This document shows positions 19,563-30,137 of a DNA stretch of 64,000 bases, piece after piece (position 1 is the first letter of the stretch; the number at the start of each line of letters is the position of its first letter). This stretch comes from CAVSXS01 sp963767715. Lineage in GTDB: Bacteria; Chloroflexota; Ktedonobacteria; Ktedonobacterales; Ktedonobacteraceae. The position numbers and the translations under genes are program-made. The DNA lies in NCBI GenBank assembly GCA_963767715.1, contig CAVYFA010000001.1:868001-932000 (forward strand), read 5' to 3'. The notes beneath the pieces were generated by a model that was not told where the DNA came from, made no database searches, and worked only from the letters and a program-made list of their open reading frames with translations.

Positions 19563-21280
19563 TTAGTATTGAGGAAACTGAACTAATCGCCACCAGAAGC
19601 CACCCCTTCTCCAAAATGAGGACAAGTACCTCACGCAAAAGACCCCAAAAGAGGCACACAGGGCCTCCACTGGGAATGGACGCCGTCCCCACCCTCGTTT
19701 CTTGAGCAGGCGTTTCAAATTTTGCCCGCTGGCAATGCGCAAGGCCTCACAGTTAACGCGCCAGAGCAGCCGCAAGCGGAAGCGACGCAGGCCATGCCAG
19801 TCTTTGGCTTCGGCAAACAGCGGCTCCACCCACACTTTCCGTTTCCGCATGGCCTTCTGATAGGCGTGTGTCTGGTGATAACTCCTCACCCGTTCCAGGT
19901 AGCTAGCATGAAAAGACCGATGCACCTGACGACCTTGATCACCCGAACCTGGCGAATGATATCGCTCAGGATATTGCCAGCATGAAAAGACCGATGCACC
20001 TGACGACCTTGATCACTCGGGGTACACTGCGCTTTGAGTGGACACGCATTACACCTGGCAGCCTCGGCGCTGTACTCTGCCTTCTGCCCGGTATACTCCA
20101 TCCGGGTAAGGTGCAGCAATTGGCCGTTTGGACAGAGATAGCAGTCATGCTCGGCGTCATAGCGAAACTGCGCGGGTCCGAAATAGGGCCGCTGGTGTTC
20201 CCAATCGGGCAAGGGCACGTAAGCACGGATGCCGGCGTCTTCTAGCGCTTAGATGTTCTCGATGGTGCCGTACTTGGTATCACCTGTCACATGACGAGAC
20301 CGCAGTTTCTAGCGAAAGCGCGTGCGAAAGATGAGGTCGAGCATGGGCTGGTTATCCATCACTTCAGACGGAGTCACCAGCACTTGGAGAATGATCCTGG
20401 CTTTCCCGCCATCGACGACATAGTGAGTATGATACCCCAAATGCGTGCCTCCCCCTTTCAGCCGCATCGGCGTCGCATCCTGATCAGTGGTGCTGGCTTT
20501 GAAGTCCGCCGTACGCTGGTAGAGACCATGCACCTCCCGTTGTTGCCGACCTTCCTGTGCGATCCAGTGGTGCCGCGCGGCATTGTCTTGAGCGAGTTCC
20601 TCTTGCTCTGCTTCCGAAAGGGTCATGGGGAGCGGAATAGGTTCAATGCAGGTCACCGCCTCTGTTAAAGTGCCTTCTGGCGACGCGGCAACGACCTCTG
20701 TCGCTGCTGTTTGTTGCTCCTGTTGGCTCTCTTCCTCAGAAAACAGGGCGGCCAGATGGGTCTGGATAGCTGCTCGTGCCTCTACCGCGAAGCGAGGGGT
20801 GAGCAAATCCAAGTCAGCGTTCGCGTTGACTTGCGTGCTATCAATATACAACTCTCGACCCCAGACCAGCTTCTCCTGCTGGCATTGTTCCACAATCGCC
20901 TCAAAGAAGCGCCGGAACACCTCCACGCCATAGCGCTCACGAATACGGGTCAGACTGGAATGATCGGGCAGGGCCTCATCCAAATCATAGCACACATACC
21001 AGCGCACGCTGAGCCGGTCTGCCGCATGGCGCATCAACTGGCGTTCAGAGCGAAGGCCCTCGAAGAACATGACCAGTTGCAGCTTGAAAAAGACGACCGG
21101 ATCAATGGAGGGACGGCCTTTGCCTGCATAGGTCTCCTGCACGAACTCCCGGACACATGACAAGTCAAGGGTTCGTTCAAGAAGCCGATAGAAGTGATCT
21201 TGCGGTACCAGTTCTTCCAACGACACGTTGATCAGTGGAGCAAAGCTACGTTCTTTTCTTCCTATCATGGTTCTACTCAC
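19563..21280 (-). pseudogene. IS1182-type transposase, broken by frameshifts and an internal duplication
   Basis: From GTG 21280 (or ATG 21268) the frame reads IGRKERSFAPLINVSLEELV, QDHFYRLLERTLDL, then GKGRPSIDPVVFFKLQLV and LPDHSSLTRIRERYG, all typical of IS1182 transposases, with the DDE region ELYIDSTQVNANAD. It is interrupted at 20309. The pieces continue in other frames (YFGPAQFRYDAEHDCYLCP, then CNACPLKAQCTPS) and end with VEPLFAEAKDWHGLRRFRLR. A 74-base tandem duplication sits at 19905-20016. The transposase is inactive as read. Confidence 0.85.
19905..20016. repeat. Tandem duplication inside the transposase pseudogene
   Basis: A 38-base sequence starting AGCATGAAAAGACCGATGCA occurs at 19905-19942 and again at 19979-20016, a spacing of 74 bases. 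It repeats the codons for HRSFHAG and shifts the frame downstream. Confidence 0.8.
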
Positions 21281-22603
21281 TCTTCTTCATCGCTTCTTGC
21301 CAACAGCCACGTTTGCCGTTTCCTTGATGGTTCAGGAGGACGTAACCACAGCGAAACATGGGATGGCTGCATCGTTTCCTGGACAACAGCTACCAATTGC
21401 TCGCGTAACTGGTTCAGATCGATCTCATTGCGTAAGGTCGCACTGAAGGCCGCCACTGTGCGAACAGCATCATACTTGCGCCGGTAGAAGCGCCGGTCGA
21501 TGAGCGTCTGGATACGACGGCGCAACGGCTGGAAGAGAGCAGCGATGACGAGCGTCGAGAGAACGATCACAAACGGTTGAGCAGCTTGTCGGATGAAGAG
21601 CTCAATGAGGCTCTCAAGCCCTATGATGAGTCCTGCGTACACCCCCGCCAGCAGTGCAGTCAGTGAACCGTACACCAGCGCTTTATTGATCAGGATATCA
21701 ATATCCCACAACTTGGAGCGTACGATGGCTCCACCTATCGAGAGGGGAATGAGAGCTGAGAAGAGGTAGAGCAGCGTACTCCCCAGCAGGAAGCCCCAGG
21801 TGCCAGGCGATTGCGGGAGTCCCAGGACACTGACAGCGGTGAGAATACCGACAGACCCGAGCGTGCTGATCAGGATGCCGAAGACGACCCACTTGGTCTG
21901 CTGACGTTGCATGGAGGTGGAGACACGACGAAAGCGATACGATCTGCACAGACAACGAGATGAGAAGAAAGAGGAAGAGCAAGGGGACAAAAACTCCGAC
22001 CGGCAGCACTACCGAACTCATCAAGAACAGAGGAATCCACGCCAGAAGCACAACCCCTGTCCAGCGTGGGATGAACTGCCCATTTGGAAAGAGATAGAGG
22101 AACAGGGCGAGCAAGATGTAACTGAGAGGTTGCAGCAGATGGACGGGAATGGCGAAAGTGGGAATGGCGGTCGCCAATGCGTCGGCACTCGTCTGATTCA
22201 CCCCGAAGGTGACCAGGCACAGCGCGGTGACAAGCCCGATGCGGGTATCAGATTTGCGCCAAAAGATCACGGCAGCGACCAACAGAAACACCAGTGTAAA
22301 GAGGACTTCAAGCGTGCCGGTATAGACGGCGTAGAAGCCAGGGGACATTCCGGCGGCACGGAATGCAGGAAGACTTGCCTGTGTGGGCTGCTGATCGCCG
22401 CACGGTGGGACGGTACAGACGGTCCCAAGCTGAGCATACCGAAACGGCACACCCCATCCCCAGATGATGAGCGCCACAAGGGCCACGCTCACACATGCCA
22501 CCCGCGCGATGAAGAGCCAGCGTCCGCTTACGCGGACCTCCGCGCTGCTCTTCTGGAGGTGTATTGTCGTTGAAGCCGGTGAGGCACCCGGAACACGCAT
22601 CAC
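21277..22603 (-). pseudogene. Multi-helix membrane sensor-like protein, one frameshift
   Basis: The gene starts with GTG 22603. The first frame holds about six hydrophobic helices (LFIARVACVSVALVALIIWG, VLFTLVFLLVAAVIFW, ARIGLVTALCLVTFG-like text). After a single-base break near 21945 the second frame continues with GILISTLGSVGILTAVSVLG, IGGAIVRSKLWDIDILINKAL and ends RRFYRRKYDAVRTVAAF. The last part is a linker-like region seen in Chloroflexota sensor proteins, but no kinase core follows. The TGA overlaps the transposase GTG start, an odd junction that may reflect insertion. Confidence 0.65.
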
Positions 22604-22848
22604 GCTCTTCCTTACGCTATGCTTTCTCGTTCATCAAGTTCGGCCTGTTCATCCGTGCCAAAAGACGTTGAAAGGATTCCGCTGTCTCTCAGGAGGCAGC
22701 GACAGCAACAAATAGGACGCGTCGAGTTTACGTCTGGACTCATTTTACCATATGCCCGTTACGAAAACGTTACCCAGTCATTCTGAACTGCCAAATCTCA
22801 CCCTACTGGGAACATTGATCTGGGTGCTTCGCCTCAGCCTTTTCTGTA

Positions 22849-22879
22849 TTTTTCAACACGCTGGGTCCTTTCTGAAACA
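22849..22879. repeat. Right copy of the 31-bp inverted repeat
   Basis: It pairs with 19490-19520 at 28 of 31 positions in inverted orientation. Together they bracket 3.4 kb that contains both the transposase and the membrane sensor gene. No target duplication is visible at the outer borders. Confidence 0.7.
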
Positions 22880-22935
22880 GATGAGTTTATTTTCTTTGGA
22901 AGCAAATATGTTAGAGGCTGGTTTGTAGAATGCTG

Positions 22936-22952
22936 AATTATACGAAGCAGAG
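22936..22952 (+). repeat. Variant copy of the AATTATACGAAGC repeat
   Basis: AATTATACGAAGCAGAG matches the two 21-bp copies at 28783-28803 and 30466-30486 over its first 13 bases and again a little later (GGCTG). Confidence 0.5.
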
Positions 22953-23036
22953 GGGGATTAGGCTGCAACTGAGAAGATGATGAGTGTTAATTGCTCTTCT
23001 AATACTCGTTTCCTTATTTAGAGGAGAAATGCACTT

Positions 23037-23471
23037 ATGAATACAAGTAGTGATGCTAAAAGTGTTATCAACTCAGCAAAACAGTATATCGAGGTCGGGG
23101 TTAGACATTATCATAAGCAACATTATCAAATGGCCCTTTACGCCTTTGAACAAGCAGTCATATGTAGTTCGACTTCTGTGAGGGCGCTGCATGGAAAAGG
23201 CGTCGTCCTTGTTCAAATGGGGAAATATAGAGAAGCTCTGAAGTCTTTTGAACAGGCATCAACACTTGCTCCACATATTACACAAATTCATCTTGACCTA
23301 GCAGAAGCGACCTATCTGTTTAAGGACTACGAAAAATCTGGTTCAGGATACCGAAAGGCTATTGAACTTGATAGTACATATCAAAGAACGCCCGGCAACA
23401 GGCAGCACGCACAGCGGGTCTTCTTTGAGGGCGGAAGACCCGCTGTGCATGCTGTATTAATAGAAAGGTAA
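23037..23471 (+). CDS. TPR protein with a C-terminus supplied by a palindromic element
   Basis: ATG 23037 follows GAGGAGAAATGCACTT. The protein has about three tetratricopeptide units (QMALYAFEQAVICSSTSVRA, GKYREALKSFEQASTLAPH, KDYEKSGSGYRKAIELDSTY), which form a helical protein-binding surface. At residue 118 the sequence changes abruptly to RTPGNRQHAQRVFFEGGRP, encoded by the hairpin 23403-23454, and stops soon after at residue 144. The last TPR unit therefore looks cut. It is probably a shortened version of a longer TPR protein. Confidence 0.65.
   Translation: MNTSSDAKSVINSAKQYIEVGVRHYHKQHYQMALYAFEQAVICSSTSVRALHGKGVVLVQMGKYREALKSFEQASTLAPHITQIHLDLAEATYLFKDYEKSGSGYRKAIELDSTYQRTPGNRQHAQRVFFEGGRPAVHAVLIER
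23403..23454. repeat. Palindromic element forming the end of the TPR gene
   Basis: Arms 23403-23423 and 23434-23454 are reverse complements with one mismatch (CAGCACGCACAGCGGGTCTTC on the left). The 10-base loop and both arms are read as codons of the TPR frame. It can double as a terminator. Confidence 0.75.
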
Positions 23472-23578
23472 TCGGACGAGACGACGGTGGACAGGCAAAC
23501 GAAAGCAATCCGTCCCACTTTCCCATGCGCATGCAAGCAGCCGTAGCAACATCACCCTTCCTACCACTCTCCCTCACC

Positions 23579-24983
23579 CTACGTTCCGAACGCATAGAGC
23601 GTCCCATCGGCATTCCCGATGTAAAGGACTCCATTGGAAATACTGGCTGGTGCCAAGAATTTCGAGCCTTTCATCGTATCCTGGTAGGTAAAGAGCGGGG
23701 TTCCTGTCGATGCATTGACGATCAGCATCGAGGTCCCAAAGCCAACCTCTGCTAAGCCTGGGACTGCTATCACCGGAGCAAGGGTATTCGTAGAGAGGCA
23801 ATCCTGCCAGAGGAACGCACCAGAGGCTGGGTTCAAGGCGCGCAGGCTCCCTGAGCAACTGGTCCCATTGATCGTGGTCTTGGCAGCGGCCACATATAAA
23901 TCCCTGCCATCCCAGGCGCTTGAGGAGATGTTCACCCCGGTTGAAGAAGGGGCAGCCAACTGCACTTGCCACACAGGTCCCGCGCTAATAGTGGTACGGT
24001 CAAGCGCATAATAGATGCCATTCTTGTTGATGAGCCCCACCATCTTATGCGAAACCCCTCCGATGGTCGCTTTGAAGAGCGTCGGCGTGGCTCCGTAGTC
24101 ATCGTCGCCGATTTGCTGACTCGCTGGAACCTGCCAGGAGCCAACCAGCGACAGATCAGTCGCGCGCAACTCAATCAGCGCACTGGCCATCGTTTCGGTG
24201 GTCGAGCAGGTTCCTGCATTGCCGGTACTCACATAGACAGTATTCAGACTGGCGTCGATGGTGGGCGAACTCCACACACTGCCTCCCGTACAACCAGTCG
24301 GTACGGTGTTAAACGTATGTTGGATTGCTCCGGTGACCGCATCCAACTGGAGGACCTGCCCCTGCACCAAGGGGCAGTCCATCAGCGAAGACACCCCGAG
24401 ATAGAGACTGCCATTGAGCAGGGCTGGCGAACTCCAGTTGTAGACACCGAGTCTGCGAACTGAGCACCGTCTGCCAGATGACCGCCCCCGTGTTGGCGTT
24501 GAACGCGTAGAAGGTGGCGTTGCTGCCTCCGCCTACGAAGAGAACCGGGGTCTGCACTCTCCCGATCTGTTCGTAGGCAAAGCCGGCGGTACTACTCACC
24601 CCATGAGGCGTAGGGACACAGCTAGCAACACTCGTGCCCAGGTTCACACTCCAGACATCCGTCCCATCGGTGAGACGCGAGGCATGCTCGACTCCATCCC
24701 ATCCTCCCCAATAGAGCATCCCATTGGCCTCCACTGGCTCGGCACTGATCAGTGCGGATATGGTATGCGTCCAATGGACTTTCAAATCAGGTGCCGTCTT
24801 TTGATTGATAATCGTCTCCGCACCATTGAAGCCGGATCGTGCATTGTTAAACAGGAAGGCGGACCAATCGCCGGAGGCGGCATGGGCAGGCTGTTGCCTT
24901 ACAAGCACAGTGAAAGGGCCAATGCCGAGCAGGATCAATGCAATCAATATCAGGACAGGCTTTGATCTGAGGAAGTGTTGCAT
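23579..24983 (-). pseudogene. Secreted PQQ-type beta-propeller protein, one frameshift
   Basis: Reading leftward from 24983: a signal peptide (VLILIALILLGIGPFTVLV) ending at AHAASG, then propeller blades with AFNANTGAVIWQT, LQLDAVTGAIQHTFNT, SSPTIDASLNTVYVSTGNAG and LRALNPASGAFLWQDC, ending GVLYIGNADGTLYAFG. These W/G blade motifs fit PQQ-like (BamB-type) repeats. A single extra base near 24460 moves the frame between the ORF ending at 24309 and the one ending at 23579. Corrected length is about 467 residues. It could be a real break or a read error. Confidence 0.8.
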
Positions 24984-25316
24984 GTTAGTTGCTCCTTCTC
25001 AAGCACGTGCTACGCATCTGCAACAATAAGGGGCAATCCAAATCCGAATTGCTATCAGCAGCCAACTACAATCCTGAGTAGCCTATCAAAGGATTTGATG
25101 GGATGTCTTGCGATGTCAGGATAATCTACATTCGCATCCCACAGGTGTAAAAAAATCGCTCGCAAACGTGAGTTCAGCGTGAAGAGGACGTATGACGTAA
25201 CCACTCTTGAGAGAGTATAACTGAAAAATACAACAAATACATCGGTAGAAATACCGACTCAAAAGAGTTGGATAGTTGTATCTTTGAGGAAAACCTCTCT
25301 ATTAAGAGTTAGTTAT
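24984..25316. other. Intergenic region with small inverted repeats
   Basis: This AT-rich stretch lies upstream of the leftward PQQ-like gene and should hold its promoter. Short stems are visible (ACTCAAAAGAGT, GAGGAAAACCTC). No gene is seen. Confidence 0.5.
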
Positions 25317-25847
25317 TTACACACTTCTCATTTGCTGTACGTTCATGAACATCTCTATAGCGACGCATGCGTTTCTCGGCGCTGAGTCATGCTGCAATTC
25401 GGGAGCGACCGGGCAGGGGCTGATCGGTCTAGTGCCGATCAACTTGGAGCTTCGCCAGCAAGGTGGTCGGACCCCACCGGAGACATCGGGTGCATTTGCA
25501 AGATGGCCTCGCGCATTCCCGCCGGAAGCGTGTTCAACGGCCCGGTGGTGGGGCGGCCCATCTGTGAGCTGAGACCGAACCGTCCCTGGTGTTGAGCGAG
25601 GCTTGGCCATTTGCGCACACCACACGGAGCAGCCCAATGCCGCCGCAATCTCCAGGTCGGACCGTCCTGCTGCAGCTCGTTCGCTGATGTCCAGCCGCTC
25701 TTGAAAAGTGGTCGTCTGTCCGCGCCGTAGCATAGCGAGCGCCTCCAATCGTACCGCCTCCGGCCTCGACCCGCAGATCGTTTGTGCTGGAGAATCAGAG
25801 CCGCTACCAATTGCGGCTTCCCGGTACGACTTTTTCGAGACTTTCAC
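25317..25847 (-). pseudogene. Remnant of a helix-turn-helix/rve-type transposase
   Basis: The first frame gives RPEAVRLEALAMLRRGQTTT, then SERAAAGRSDLEIAAALGCS, a helix-turn-helix. The neighbouring frame (from 25439) continues with QHQGRFGLSSQMGRPTTGPL and GMREAILQMH, the next piece of the same family. The catalytic rve domain is absent. It is an N-terminal fragment with at least one frameshift. An end-like repeat (25821-25879) lies at its 5' side. Confidence 0.6.
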
Positions 25848-25879
25848 GGAGCAGGAGGGTACGACATATCGAGACTCAA
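25821..25879 (+). repeat. End-like direct repeat, copy 1
   Basis: CCGGTACGACTTTTTCGAGA and the following GAGGGTACGACATATCGAGA resemble 28719-28775. Each copy contains CGAGACT twice. It is probably the terminus of the transposase remnant's element. Confidence 0.6.
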
Positions 25880-25973
25880 CAGAAAAATGGACGACGTGAG
25901 AAGTAGGGCGGGGTTAGTTAATTTTGGGTTGGGGGTATAAAACTCAACAGAGATTTAGTGAGGTGTTAATCTC

Positions 25974-27026
25974 TTAGCAAACACCTAGGTTAAAATCGGG
26001 ATGATACATTTTATTATGCTGTATTTGGCGGAGATTTGGAACGAGTGGGGGATGTGTGAGACTCATGCACGATGTGATGATCGTCGGAACAACCAGGTTA
26101 GGATGAGCATAAAGCGGGCTATAGGATGGAAGTGCGCTCCCATCACCACTAATATAGAGCGAGCGCGGCCTATCAAATTTCCCCAGGATCACAATACGGT
26201 CTCGAAGCGGAGCATTCTCGACCGGTTTCAGGAGCCCAGGCGTTGCGCTCGTCAGAGGATTTTCCATCTGGATCGTGCCAAGATGGACAAGATGACTTTC
26301 AGCCGTGCTTTCAGCGTAGTCGCGTGGGACAAAGGTACACATGCAATTCTTGCCAACAGCAGAGTTCGGCATGGCGGCCATCGCCTAAATCTCCTGGACG
26401 AGCAGCACGCCGATCTCCTTAGGCTTGACATGATGCTGAACAGACCGTCTGAGGGTTCTCGTCAATTCACGCTCTCGCTGTTCATCAAGCTGTTGCCCGG
26501 CACAAAGAGGGCAACAGCACCCGTATACAGCCTCTTCTTGACCACCCTAAAGTCATCGAGAGGCTCATCCAGGTACGTACCATCATCTTCGATGCAGTTC
26601 TCTATCAGAATATGGAGTGGAATGCGGATGAGTCGACCACCATACGCAATCTCTTCAAATCCGGTTCCTAATAAACGCGAGCCGCCTCTCGCGCGCAGAA
26701 AGCTTACGTGCCTGGTTTGAGTTCATCAGGTCGGTAACGCAATATTTCAAGTAGTCCACCGCCTCATCCAAATTTTTTCCCTCAGCAAGCTGATCATTTG
26801 CCCATTCAATTGCAGTTTGCCTATTTCCCTTCTCACTTTTCCGTTGAGGAAGATGCACCACCCCGGTATACGCAAAGGAGAACTGATTTTTATAAGTCAG
26901 TGCCTTGTTGCTATCATAGCTAATTGGCCTTACACGCCCTCTCTCATCGCGTTCAGAAAGTTGCCTATCGCTTGCCTGCACAACATACTCATTTGTCAGG
27001 CAGGTCAGTATCAATGTCATATCCAA
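25974..27026 (-). pseudogene. Degraded proteasome-like (Ntn-hydrolase-type) protein gene
   Basis: The N-terminal frame (27026 leftward, probable start ATG 27020) reads MTLILTCLTNEYVVQASDRQ, FAYTGVVHLP and RQTAIEWANDQLAE, a pattern of proteasome-like bacterial proteins in which Thr/Asp/Arg form the front of the fold. It then breaks near 26655. The second piece reads GFEEIAYGGRLIRIPLHILI and a third frame gives DEQRERELTRTLRRSVQHHV, followed by a stop. The last piece (from 26381) reads RDRIVILGKFDRPRSLYISG. At least three lesions are present. The family call is an inference from the first block. Confidence 0.5.
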
Positions 27027-27064
27027 AACCTTCGTGTCGGGGTAGCAAATTAATTCAGTTCAGT

Positions 27065-28487
27065 CTAATTTGTTTGAGAGAGGAAAGCAAGCAGTATAGA
27101 ACCAAAGAAATTGTTCACTCTTAACCTAATGGGTTTGCTGGGAAAGCACAGGCCAGACAGTGCAGGAACGGGTTGAGTCCCTGAGCGGCCCAGGTGCCAA
27201 AGCAACTGAAGAGGCGCCATGCGGGTCTGGGAGCCGGTGGGGCTGCGCGAGCCGCCACTAATCTTGCGCGCAATCACCAGCGGGCGCACACTGCGCTCCG
27301 CCAAATTGTTGTCCGAGGGTACCTCGGGTCGCGCCACAAAGACGAACAATTCGGGTAAGAAGCGTTCGACTCGCTTACACAGGGTCTGCAAGGGCGAAGC
27401 CGTGTGGGCATAGGGCGCACACAGCTGCCACAGCTCCTGCTCGAAGGCATGCTGCTGCTGCGTGCGAGCGGCCTCCTGCTTGGCCGGTGGCAGGTCGGGA
27501 TCGGGCCGCCGTAGGCACGTGCCCGCTCGTAGAGGGCTTTGACCTGCGTGAACCACTGCTGCACGGTCGCATCGTCGGCATACTGTTCTTTGAGCTCATG
27601 CCCATCGCGCAAGAAATGCACCCAGCAGCGCTGATGCAGGCCCTGATGGATATTGTAGGCGGCGTAGAAGTCGCTGCCCAGCACCCCCTGGAAGTCTTCG
27701 CCCAACAGCGCCTCGACCACCTCGTGCCCACGCGAGTGATGGTACTCGTAGTAGCGCAGCGTTGGGGTACTCACACTCCAGATGTAGCCGTTGCTGCCCG
27801 TCTTCTCGCCAGCCCGTCTCATCGGCTTGCACCGCCGGACTGGCGCGGATGGTCGCTTTGAGCGCGCCAGCGTCGGCTCCAGCTTCTGGTGAGCCGATGC
27901 AGTAATTCGGCAATCTCCCCCACACTGATCTTGAGTCCATGCAAGGTCGCCAGATACGCTTGGATCTGCCGCACCGGTAAGCGCATCACCGTGCGCAGGT
28001 AGGCAATCAGACTCGTGATCTTCACGCCCAAGCGCCCTTGTCCCAGCACCTCGGCACTCACATCTAAGGGGGCCTCGCGCCATTTCTGGCACTGACTACA
28101 CCAGCCATGATAGACCACATGCTCCGTCACCTCCACCGGCGGGGGCGGGGCGAACTCGATCACTTGCCGCCGCCGCGCCACGCTGACCCCTCCCAGCCGA
28201 CTCGCACACGCCGGACACGACACGATGCGGTGTTCGACGATGCGCGTCGGCGCTTCTCGTCGCCGCCCATGATTATGCTGGGCCGCCCGTTTCTTGCGCG
28301 GCTTCTTCTCCCCGGCTTGCGGCTTTTTCACATTCGCTTTGGCAAACGCCGGAGGCGGCGTCTTGAGTTTTTCCAGCTCCTCAATGCGCTGCTGAGCCGC
28401 GGTCAATTGCTCTTCGAGGGCACGCACTCGCTCCAGGGCTTGCTTCAGTTGGTCTTCTAAGGTGGCGATCCGTTCGTCTGCGCTCAT
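27065..28487 (-). pseudogene. IS66-type transposase, several frameshifts
   Basis: ATG 28487 starts a coiled coil (RIATLEDQLKQALERVRALE), a basic linker (KKPRKKRAAQHNHGRRRE), a zinc knuckle CPACASRLG ... CSQCQKW and GVKITSLIAYLRTVMRLP, all typical of IS66 TnpC. After about residue 200 the frame is lost. ASPAVQADETGWREDG, LGSDFYAAYNIHQGLHQRCW and FVARPEVPSDNNLAERSVRP (catalytic E region) lie in three other frames. The protein cannot be made as read. No TnpA/TnpB partner is nearby. Confidence 0.85.
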
Positions 28488-28718
28488 GGGGCTAGTATAT
28501 CAGACAAGGCTCTTTCTGAACAGTATCAGCACAAAAAATGGGCTCCCTGTCTCTTTTGTGTTCAATCAGCTCTTTGTGGCCTTGACTCATGGAAGTGAAG
28601 GGAAGCCAGGGTGGAGATTGAGGACTTTCCACCCCACGCCACCTCAGCGCCAAAGTCGTCAAAATGCTCTTGAGGAACTTGAAGCGTGCTGCTAGCTTGA
28701 TTCTCTTCCGCGTCTTGA

Positions 28719-28775
28719 CCGGTACGACTTCCCGAGACTTTTATCCAGAAGAGGGGCACGATATACCGAGACTCG
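28719..28775 (+). repeat. End-like direct repeat, copy 2
   Basis: CCGGTACGACTTCCCGAGAC and GGCACGATATACCGAGACTC match 25821-25879 in the same orientation at roughly three bases in four. No transposase is attached, so it is a solitary end. Confidence 0.6.
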
Positions 28776-28782
28776 ACATATC

Positions 28783-28803
28783 AATTATACGAAGCTGAGG
28801 CTG
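28783..28803 (+). repeat. 21-bp direct repeat bounding the HsdR-N-like gene, left copy
   Basis: AATTATACGAAGCTGAGGCT plus G is identical to 30466-30486. The two copies are 1.68 kb apart and enclose only the nuclease-like gene and its flanks. Confidence 0.8.
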
Positions 28804-28928
28804 CAAGCACTGTCTGGTGACAGTAAGGTTGGTACTACCCCAATAACGAACAATTGCGACTGAATTAGAAAGACCTGGACTTATCAATTTCAAGTTGCCA
28901 CTAGACGAGTTGAAGAGGCTGATAAAAC

Positions 28929-28961
28929 AATAACCCTTGCTTTCTTAGTACAAGGGTTATT
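28929..28961 (-). terminator. Probable terminator of the HsdR-N-like gene
   Basis: Arms 28929-28939 and 28951-28961 (AATAACCCTTG with CAAGGGTTATT) form a perfect 11-bp stem. On the minus strand it follows the nuclease stop by 54 bases and is followed by TGTTTTATC. Confidence 0.7.
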
Positions 28962-29015
28962 ATCTGTTAACTGGGTACAATCAATGATTGCTCAGTGATC
29001 GCAATTGAAAATACG

Positions 29016-30107
29016 CTAATGCTTGACATATGCTCCGGCAATTGACCGGAGCCGGTCTGCATGTTTGTAAATTTCGTTCAGATTGGCGATGGGTATGCGT
29101 ACTTCATTTCGATTAGCATCCAGGAGACCAATAGACTTCTGCTTTCCGTTGAAGTGCAAGCGGCAGACGGGTCGACGATTGTTATCATCGCATAAGATAC
29201 TAAAGTAGGTCTGGTTGTCGCGGTACACAATTCGTTCCGCCTCGATCACAGCGCAGGTGATTGCCTTCACTATATAATAGGCCTCAAGTTCCTCCGGCGT
29301 AGTTGTTAGCTTGTTTGTATCTTCAGGGGCGACTGCGCCGTTCTGATGACCGTTTGCATTATTGGTTTCACTGGCTGTCTCGACTGGTGCAGTCGGTTCT
29401 CCCATAGCAGAGCGCAAGCGTTCGGTGATGTGCTCATTAATAAATTGGGTAAAGGCTTGTTTGGTGATGACCGCAAATTGCGCTCGAACCGCACTCGTCA
29501 ATTTACCGGAATAGACTTGCCCAGCCAGAAACTTAACGAACTCTTCTGAAGGAGCATTCAGCTCGTCATTGAGGATGCGTTTGATTTCTCGTGTGTATTT
29601 GAGTTCCCCTGCTACTGTCAGAATAGCTTCAAGATTGAAGGCCTGTTTGGTTAAGCGTTTTAGCTCGACGACGAGGGGGTCCTGAATGTCGAGCATATTG
29701 AATTCCATAAACGGCTTGGGGTCCATTTTGTTAGGCTCTTCAATATCTGTGAAGAACCGATAGATGATACCATCAGTCAGGACCGCTATGCGAGCTTCGG
29801 TGACAGAAAAGTACCGGTAAAGCTGTGAAGCATGGCTATCATCCAGCGAGCTATTGCAACATTTGCACTCAAACAGCATGATGATCTTACCGTCATGTTT
29901 GATGGCGTAATCAACTTTTTCGCCTTTTTTAATGCCGACGTCGGCAATAAACTCAGGTACGACCTCCGCAGGATCGAAGACATCATAGCCCAACGCTGCG
30001 ATGAATGGCATCACAAAAGCGTTCTTGGTGGCTTCCTCCGTTTTAATGAGGCTTTTCTGCTTGCTGATCTTGGAAGAAATAGTCTGCAAAACTTCGATAA
30101 AGTCCAT
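29016..30107 (-). CDS. HsdR N-terminal-like PD-(D/E)XK nuclease, stand-alone
   Basis: ATG 30107 follows GGGGGG at the usual distance. The 363-residue protein starts like the N-terminal domain of type I restriction subunit R: TKNAFVMPFIAALGYDVFDP, EVVPEFIADVGIKKGEKVDYAI and IIMLFECKCCNSSL. Asp66 of VDYAI and the ECK triad give the PD-(D/E)XK site. The helicase part of HsdR is absent and a separate C-terminal beta domain (TYFSILCDDNNRRPVCRLHF) is present. This family is common beside phage-defence genes. It is leftward, alone between two 21-bp direct repeats and followed by a terminator. Confidence 0.85.
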   Translation of the reverse strand: MDFIEVLQTISSKISKQKSLIKTEEATKNAFVMPFIAALGYDVFDPAEVVPEFIADVGIKKGEKVDYAIKHDGKIIMLFECKCCNSSLDDSHASQLYRYFSVTEARIAVLTDGIIYRFFTDIEEPNKMDPKPFMEFNMLDIQDPLVVELKRLTKQAFNLEAILTVAGELKYTREIKRILNDELNAPSEEFVKFLAGQVYSGKLTSAVRAQFAVITKQAFTQFINEHITERLRSAMGEPTAPVETASETNNANGHQNGAVAPEDTNKLTTTPEELEAYYIVKAITCAVIEAERIVYRDNQTYFSILCDDNNRRPVCRLHFNGKQKSIGLLDANRNEVRIPIANLNEIYKHADRLRSIAGAYVKH

Positions 30108-30137
30108 GTTTTCCCCCCAGGTGGTTTTCCTATGCAA

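Larger units (their letters stand above)
22604..23036. other. Intergenic region with inverted- and direct-repeat ends
   Basis: These 433 bases hold the right 31-bp inverted repeat (22849-22879) and one variant of AATTATACGAAGCNGAG (22936-22952). No reading frame in it resembles a gene. The TPR gene's ribosome site GAGGAG is at the end. Confidence 0.5.

Noticed and set aside
26001..26720. 239-codon rightward frame over the proteasome-like remnant
   Set aside because: It has no family likeness or ribosome site, while the minus strand has consistent protein fragments in several frames.
28783..28803. Possible lox-like site (TATACGAAG)
   Set aside because: Only nine bases resemble a lox arm, there is no second inverted arm with an 8-bp spacer, and no recombinase gene is nearby.
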